NCBI GenBank assembly: GCA_016207265.1
Contig: JACQPZ010000056.1
Location: 1-9,999 of the forward strand
From: Candidatus Latescibacterota bacterium
GTDB lineage: Bacteria; Eisenbacteria; RBG-16-71-46; SZUA-252
Direction of reading: 5' to 3'
DNA length: 9,999 nucleotides
Below the pieces are notes generated by a model that was not told where the DNA came from, searched no databases, and saw only the letters and a program-made list of their open reading frames with translations. Position numbers and translations under genes: made by a program. Shown here in pieces: positions 6,473-9,999 of this stretch. Numbering within the stretch: position 1 is the first letter of the stretch; every line of letters starts with the position of its first letter.

Positions 6473-7885
6473 CTAGATTCCGTTCTTCCCGGGAAGCGAG
6501 ACCGTGAAGCGCGCGCCGGATCCCGCCACGTTCTGCGCGGTGATCTTCCCCCCGTGATTCTGGACGATCCGGTAGCAGGTGGAGAGCCCGAAGCCGTGCC
6601 CCTCGGGCTTCGTCGTGAAGGAGGGCTCGAAGAGTCTCCGCATCGCCTCGGCCGGAATCCCAGGCCCGTTGTCCTCGACCGTCAATTCCACCTCCGCTCG
6701 TCCCGGCTTCACGCGGGTCCTTACTACGACGCGGGGGAGCCCGGACTTGGAGGAGGTCATCGCGTCGGCGGCGTTGCTGAACAGGTTGAGGAGGACCTGC
6801 TGGATCTGGGCGGGATCGAGATCCAGGTCGGGAACTTCTTTCGCCAGATCCAGATCGAACTGCACGCGCTCGTACTTGTTCTGCGGCGCGATGAACTCGA
6901 CCGTCCGGCGGACGACGTCGTTCAGGCGCGTCGGCTGCTTGCGCACCTCCTTGTGCGAGAAGTCGAGGAGGCCCTTGGTCAAGATGGTCATCGCGCTCGC
7001 CTGCTCGAAGATGATGCGGGCGCTTTCCTGCGTCCGCTCGGGCGGCATCGTGCCCGCGCCCATGAGGAAGAGCTGCGCCCGGCCCGAGATCGCGGCGAGG
7101 TAGTTGTTCAGCTCGTGCGCGACCTCGGCCGCCATTTCGCCCTTCGCCGCCAGCCGCTCGGAGCTGATCAACTCGTCTTTGGCCTTCTCGAGCGCGATGT
7201 ACTTGGCGCTCGCCTCCTTGATGAGAAGAAGCGGAACGAAGAAGAAGATGAGGCCGTAGTACCCGACGGCCATATAGGAGACGACGACGAGCGGCGAGAG
7301 GAAGAAGAGCGCCGCCGAGGAGATGAGCGAGTTGTAATAGAGATACTCCTTCCGCCAGGTCTCGAGGAGCTTCCGACGCGTGCTCAGCGCCACCGCGCCG
7401 GAGACGAGGAGCGTGTTGGTCACGAAGTAGACGAGCGACGCCGCGACCCACGGCAGGACGAGCGAGACGCCGAGCCCCGCCGCGGGCGCGCCCGGATGCG
7501 CGGCCAGGGGGACCCCCCCCAGCACCCCGTACGTGATCCCGGCGGCGGAGAGGGCGAGGACGTTCTGGCCCGCGTTGAAGATCGCCTTGTACCAGACGCG
7601 CCGGGAGAAGAAGACGTTCGCGAGCGCAAAGGCGATCGCCACGATCCAGACCGCAGGGCGGAAGCCCAGCAGCACGAGAAGGCTCAGGTCGATCGTGGAC
7701 GCCATGCTCTCCATCGCCTGCCCGGTGATCGTGGAGATCCAGAGGCTCTCGGCGAGGAGGCTCACGAGGATCCAGACTCCGATGTGGACGGCCCCGACCG
7801 CGCGGAACTCGGGGAGCGCTGCGAGAAGAACCAGCGCTCCGCCGACCGTGACCGAGGCGACGTAGGCGACGAGCGCGCGGCTCAT
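6473..7885 (-). CDS. Polytopic membrane sensor histidine kinase (orphan)
   Basis: This 470-residue kinase should autophosphorylate a histidine in response to a signal sensed in or near the membrane. Residues about 5-222 are a membrane region with hydrophobic stretches near 5-24, 33-50, 66-92, 106-124, 138-166 and 185-222. A short helix (KYIALEKAKDELISSERLAA) leads to the HisKA H-box AEVAHELNNYLAAI with the phosphoacceptor H257. The catalytic domain shows the N-box LLNLFSNAADAM (365-376), G1 VEDNGPGIP (403-411), the F-box LFEPSFTTKPEG (418-429) and G2 GHGFGLSTC (429-437). The HELNN type of H-box is common in NtrB-like kinases. No response regulator is adjacent. The ATG at 7885 overlaps the stop of the upstream hydrolase as ATGA and is preceded by GGAGGT. 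The membrane domain resembles that of the HD-GYP protein at 1-863. An eight-G run occurs in codons for LGGV. Confidence 0.93.
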   Translation of the reverse strand: MSRALVAYVASVTVGGALVLLAALPEFRAVGAVHIGVWILVSLLAESLWISTITGQAMESMASTIDLSLLVLLGFRPAVWIVAIAFALANVFFSRRVWYKAIFNAGQNVLALSAAGITYGVLGGVPLAAHPGAPAAGLGVSLVLPWVAASLVYFVTNTLLVSGAVALSTRRKLLETWRKEYLYYNSLISSAALFFLSPLVVVSYMAVGYYGLIFFFVPLLLIKEASAKYIALEKAKDELISSERLAAKGEMAAEVAHELNNYLAAISGRAQLFLMGAGTMPPERTQESARIIFEQASAMTILTKGLLDFSHKEVRKQPTRLNDVVRRTVEFIAPQNKYERVQFDLDLAKEVPDLDLDPAQIQQVLLNLFSNAADAMTSSKSGLPRVVVRTRVKPGRAEVELTVEDNGPGIPAEAMRRLFEPSFTTKPEGHGFGLSTCYRIVQNHGGKITAQNVAGSGARFTVSLPGKNGI

Positions 7886-8748
7886 CCTTTGGACCTCCGA
7901 TCGCCTCCGAGCGCCGGGCCGTAGAGGTCCGGCCGGCGGTCCCGGAAGAGATCGTTCCGGGCGGTCACGCCCTTGTCGCGCGCCTCGGCCGGGTTCAGGA
8001 TCGCGGTACGGACGCATTCTTCGTCCGGGTCGGCCTGCGCGAGGCGTGCCCCCATGGGCGAGACGATCTGGCTCCGGCCGGTGAACGCCGTGCGAAGGCC
8101 GCCCGTCTCCTCGACCCCGGTGCGGTTTGCGGTGACGCTGAAGACCCGGTTTTCGAGCGAGCGCGTGACCATGGCGTCCTGGCAGTACGGATGGACGAGG
8201 TTCGCGGGATGCGCGATCACGTCGGCCCCCTCGAGGGCCAGCGCGCGCGCCACCTCCGGAAACCGCCAGTCGAAGCAGACCATGATCCCCACCTTCGCGC
8301 CCTTCACGATCCCCATCCGGGGGCTCGACCCCGGGCGGTCGAATACGTTGAGCTCGGTGTCGAAGAGGTGGGCCTTGCGGTAGCACACGGCTCCTCCGTC
8401 CGGCGTGAGAAGCACCGCGGAATTGAAGAGCCCGTCGCCCGCCCGCTCCGCGATGCCGAACACGATGGAACGGCCGATCTCGCGGCACAAGGCGCCGAGT
8501 GCTTTGCATGTGGGGCCGTCGGGAATGCGCTCCGCGACCGCGTTCAGCTCGTCCCGGTCGAGGAACAGGTATCCGGTCGTGCAGAGCTCGGGACAGACGA
8601 GGAGGTCTACGGCAGCGGAGCGCAACGCGGCCGCAAGACGCCGGAGGTTCCCCTCCGGATCGCCGTACGCAGGCGAGAACTGGTAGAACCCGACGTTCAA
8701 GGTGGGAGGTTCGTCGCGACTCGGTACCACGCGACCGTCCGTGGTCAC
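7882..8748 (-). CDS. Carbon-nitrogen hydrolase (nitrilase superfamily), substrate unknown
   Basis: This 288-residue cytoplasmic enzyme should hydrolyse a C-N bond in an amide or related compound through a cysteine acyl-enzyme. The Glu-Lys-Cys triad is visible: E54 in CPELCTTGY (52-60), K125 in YRKAHLFD (123-130) and C158 in IMVCFDWRFPE (155-165). The domain begins at LNVGFYQF (17-24), and RSLENRVFSVTANRTG is the usual dimer-side segment. The length fits a single-domain nitrilase-family protein; no fused synthetase or acyltransferase domain is present, and neighbours do not reveal the substrate. The start is taken as GTG 8748, although GTG 8730 and TTG 8700 are possible because none has a convincing Shine-Dalgarno sequence. 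A promoter candidate ends 8 bases before GTG 8748, so the transcript could be nearly leaderless. The stop overlaps the kinase start as ATGA, which suggests the two are translated together. Confidence 0.92.
   Translation of the reverse strand: MTTDGRVVPSRDEPPTLNVGFYQFSPAYGDPEGNLRRLAAALRSAAVDLLVCPELCTTGYLFLDRDELNAVAERIPDGPTCKALGALCREIGRSIVFGIAERAGDGLFNSAVLLTPDGGAVCYRKAHLFDTELNVFDRPGSSPRMGIVKGAKVGIMVCFDWRFPEVARALALEGADVIAHPANLVHPYCQDAMVTRSLENRVFSVTANRTGVEETGGLRTAFTGRSQIVSPMGARLAQADPDEECVRTAILNPAEARDKGVTARNDLFRDRRPDLYGPALGGDRRSKG
7893..7898 (-). promoter_or_regulatory. Ribosome binding site of the histidine kinase
   Basis: GGAGGT lies 7 nt before the ATG at 7885, inside the end of the hydrolase gene. 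It fixes the start and rules out the long upstream extension of the open frame. Confidence 0.7.
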
Positions 8749-8756
8749 GGGTCCCG

Positions 8757-8785
8757 ACCCTAGCGCCCGCTCAGAGGAGCGTCAA
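8757..8785 (-). promoter_or_regulatory. Candidate sigma70 promoter before the hydrolase-kinase pair
   Basis: The minus strand reads TTGACG (8785-8780), a 17-nt spacer and TAGGGT (8762-8757). The -35 box overlaps the TGA of the LolA-like gene. The predicted transcript start near 8750 is almost at GTG 8748. Both boxes and the spacing mirror the candidate at 5021-5049. Confidence 0.4.
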
Positions 8786-9528
8786 CGGGATTCGCCGCCG
8801 CGAAGGAGCTCCCGCGGGTCGAACGGCTCGGTCCGCACGCCTTTCGGAATTCGCAGCGCCAAATGCCCCGCGTCCGCCGAGGAGAGGGTGGTGAGCCCCT
8901 TGAACTCCACGAGCACGGAGTCCTCTTCGGACGTGGCGCCGACCCACCGCGGGAGGCCGGAGGAAGGGTCCGCGGCAAGCCAGACCGAGATCGCGGGTAA
9001 CGAGTCTCCGAGCGCCGCGCGCCGCAGGCGGTACCCTGCGCGGGAGACGCCGCCCAAGACCCGCGCTTCCGGAGACGCGTGCAGGTCCTTCTCGAGAATC
9101 CGCTCGGGCTCGGCGACGAGCTGGCGGAGCCGGGCGGGCGCGCGGTCCCAGGGTGCGCGGTACAGCACCTTCTCCGCGCGGCGGTAGACCGTGAAGCTCT
9201 GCCGCTCGCGGTCGAGCACGATGTCTTCCCCGCCCCGCTCGTCGGTGTGATAGCGAAGGCCGCGGCCGGGGAGAAACCACAGGCGCCCGTTCGAGCGCTC
9301 GGGAGGGCCCCCGAACGGATCGCTCCGCGTGATGGAGACGCGCGAGACGACCCCGGGAGCCCGCAGCACGCGCTCAAGCATCGTCGCGATTTCCTCCCTC
9401 GGAGACGCCGCGGAGCGGGCAGTTCCCGCGAGGCAGAGCGGGATGGCGACGAGCGCCACTACGAGCGCCGCCGCGAGCGCCGCCGCGGGCGCGCCACGGA
9501 TCCCGTGAATCCCGCGCCGATTCATCAT
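8782..9528 (-). CDS. LolA-like outer-membrane lipoprotein carrier family protein
   Basis: This 248-residue protein probably acts in the periplasm. It starts with a signal peptide: basic residues at 4-5 and 11, a hydrophobic core at about 15-35, and a likely signal peptidase I site after ARSA (37-40). C32 in IPLC does not fit a good lipobox. The mature part looks like the LolA/LolB half-barrel: SNGRLWFLPGRGLRYHT (79-95), EDIVLDRERQSFTVYRRAEK (101-120), and LPAISVWLAADPSSGLPRWV (177-196). LolA chaperones lipoproteins across the periplasm, but a more remote relative with another hydrophobic ligand is possible, so I give no symbol. The start is ATG 9528, with GGAGGG 6 nt upstream, and it overlaps the preceding stop as ATGA. 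ATG 9525 is a possible second start. The upstream neighbour shares a similar PRWV segment. Confidence 0.72.
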   Translation of the reverse strand: MMNRRGIHGIRGAPAAALAAALVVALVAIPLCLAGTARSAASPREEIATMLERVLRAPGVVSRVSITRSDPFGGPPERSNGRLWFLPGRGLRYHTDERGGEDIVLDRERQSFTVYRRAEKVLYRAPWDRAPARLRQLVAEPERILEKDLHASPEARVLGGVSRAGYRLRRAALGDSLPAISVWLAADPSSGLPRWVGATSEEDSVLVEFKGLTTLSSADAGHLALRIPKGVRTEPFDPRELLRGGESR

Positions 9529-9999
9529 TCCGTTCCCTCCTTCGGAAGCCCGAGCAGCCACCGCGTGAACTCCTTCCCCTGGGGCTCGTCGAGCGTCCAG
9601 ATCGTCCACTTCGGATCGGTCGACGTCGGATATCGGATCCGCCCGCGACCGACCGGCGAGAGCTCCTCCACGGTCAGCTTCGCCACGCTTCCGGAGTACG
9701 ACCACTCGACCCAACGCGGGAACCGTCCTCCTTCGAATCGCCGCTCCGGTCCGTACGCAATGGACACGAGATCCTGGGAATCCTCCTCGCGCCGGAGGGT
9801 GCAGCGCGAGGGCGCGCCTTTCGACGTCAACTCGACCGTGAACCGATACCGCTCCGGCGGCCGTCCCTGCGCCGGATCCCCTCCCGGCGCGGCCAGGAAA
9901 TCGTCGAGGGAAAGCCCGCCGCGAACGATCCAACCCTCGCCCGCCGGCTCCACCGACGCGCGCATGAGGGCCGCGCGGATCCACGGCGCGCTCCAATCC
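9525..9999 (-). CDS. Unrecognised probable envelope protein, C-terminal part (LolA/LolB-like fold possible)
   Basis: The frame is open to the right edge, so the N-terminus is missing; about 157 residues are visible, and the ATG at 9965 is probably internal because coding-like sequence (DWSAPWIRAAL) continues upstream. I do not recognise a family. The visible part is rich in alternating strand-like segments: ERYRFTVELTSKGAPSRCTL, QDLVSIAYGPERRFEGGRFP, RWVEWSYSGSVAKLTVEELS and RGRIRYPTSTDPKWTIWTLD. Such a pattern and the FPRWVEWSYSG segment recall LolA/LolB-type half-barrels, and the next gene has a comparable LPRWVGATS segment. This makes a lipoprotein or lipid-handling envelope role plausible by context only. 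The stop overlaps the start of the LolA-like gene by 4 nt, so the two are very likely one operon. Confidence 0.7.
   Translation of the reverse strand, partial: DWSAPWIRAALMRASVEPAGEGWIVRGGLSLDDFLAAPGGDPAQGRPPERYRFTVELTSKGAPSRCTLRREEDSQDLVSIAYGPERRFEGGRFPRWVEWSYSGSVAKLTVEELSPVGRGRIRYPTSTDPKWTIWTLDEPQGKEFTRWLLGLPKEGTE
9535..9540 (-). promoter_or_regulatory. Ribosome binding site of the LolA-like gene
   Basis: GGAGGG lies 6 nt before ATG 9528 inside the end of the upstream gene. It supports this start and coupled translation through the ATGA overlap. Confidence 0.7.

Noticed and set aside
4907..7924. Very long plus-strand open frame (1005 codons) opposite cca and the kinase
   Set aside because: Its translation is Arg/Asp/Glu/His/Pro-rich without any domain, and the minus strand of the same DNA encodes clearly recognisable proteins. 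Long antisense frames are expected at this GC content.
7886..8509. Upstream extension of the histidine kinase frame
   Set aside because: It overlaps the nitrilase-family gene in another frame and is Arg-rich; ATG 7885 has a strong ribosome binding site and an ATGA junction.
1..9999. Search for CRISPR arrays, tRNAs, insertion sequences, phage or defence genes
   Set aside because: No spaced direct repeats, cloverleaf-like segments, transposase or integrase motifs or toxin-antitoxin pairs were seen; gene content is core metabolism, translation, envelope and signalling.

Overview
The window is very GC-rich bacterial DNA, roughly two thirds G+C by eye. All ten genes I can support lie on the minus strand, so they read from right to left; two of them run off the window edges. 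I see no tRNA, rRNA, CRISPR array, insertion sequence or phage gene. Likely export and membrane-sensor proteins, LolA-type envelope biology, a long-chain polyprenyl synthase and an ArgRS with an unusual HIGH-region variant suggest an uncultured diderm bacterium. The ArgRS variant reminds me of Gemmatimonadota or Eisenbacteria-like lineages, but that rests on memory and is weak.

Layout in transcription order. At the right edge (9999 to 8782) is the 3' part of an unrecognised envelope-type gene. It is followed with a 4-nt ATGA overlap by a LolA-like protein with a signal peptide. After 33 nt, which holds a plausible sigma70-type promoter, comes a carbon-nitrogen hydrolase of the nitrilase superfamily. 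This is coupled by another ATGA overlap to a multi-membrane-span sensor histidine kinase with no adjacent response regulator.

After 66 nt comes a tight housekeeping run: the tRNA CCA-adding enzyme (cca), a long-chain polyprenyl diphosphate synthase, the ribosomal silencing factor (rsfS), arginyl-tRNA synthetase (argS) and a PfkB-family kinase of unknown substrate. The four junctions within this run are overlaps or gaps of no more than 43 nt. A TTGACA-17-TAGGCT promoter candidate sits at the end of cca and could drive the last four genes separately. The run links tRNA maturation and charging with translation silencing and isoprenoid supply.

After a 149-nt spacer with two strong dyads and a good sigma54-type (-24/-12) promoter match, the left edge holds the N-terminal 287 residues of a membrane-anchored HD-domain (probably HD-GYP) protein. 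This gene starts at TTG and is easily missed because its frame has no early ATG.

The most interesting signal is that the HD-GYP-type protein and the histidine kinase, about 5.6 kb apart, appear to carry the same polytopic membrane sensor domain fused to two different outputs: phosphotransfer and probable cyclic-di-GMP hydrolysis. Other points of note are the sigma54-like promoter before the HD-GYP gene, the near-loss of the HIGH motif in ArgRS, two similar promoters embedded at upstream stop codons, and probable tandem divergence of LolA/LolB-fold genes.
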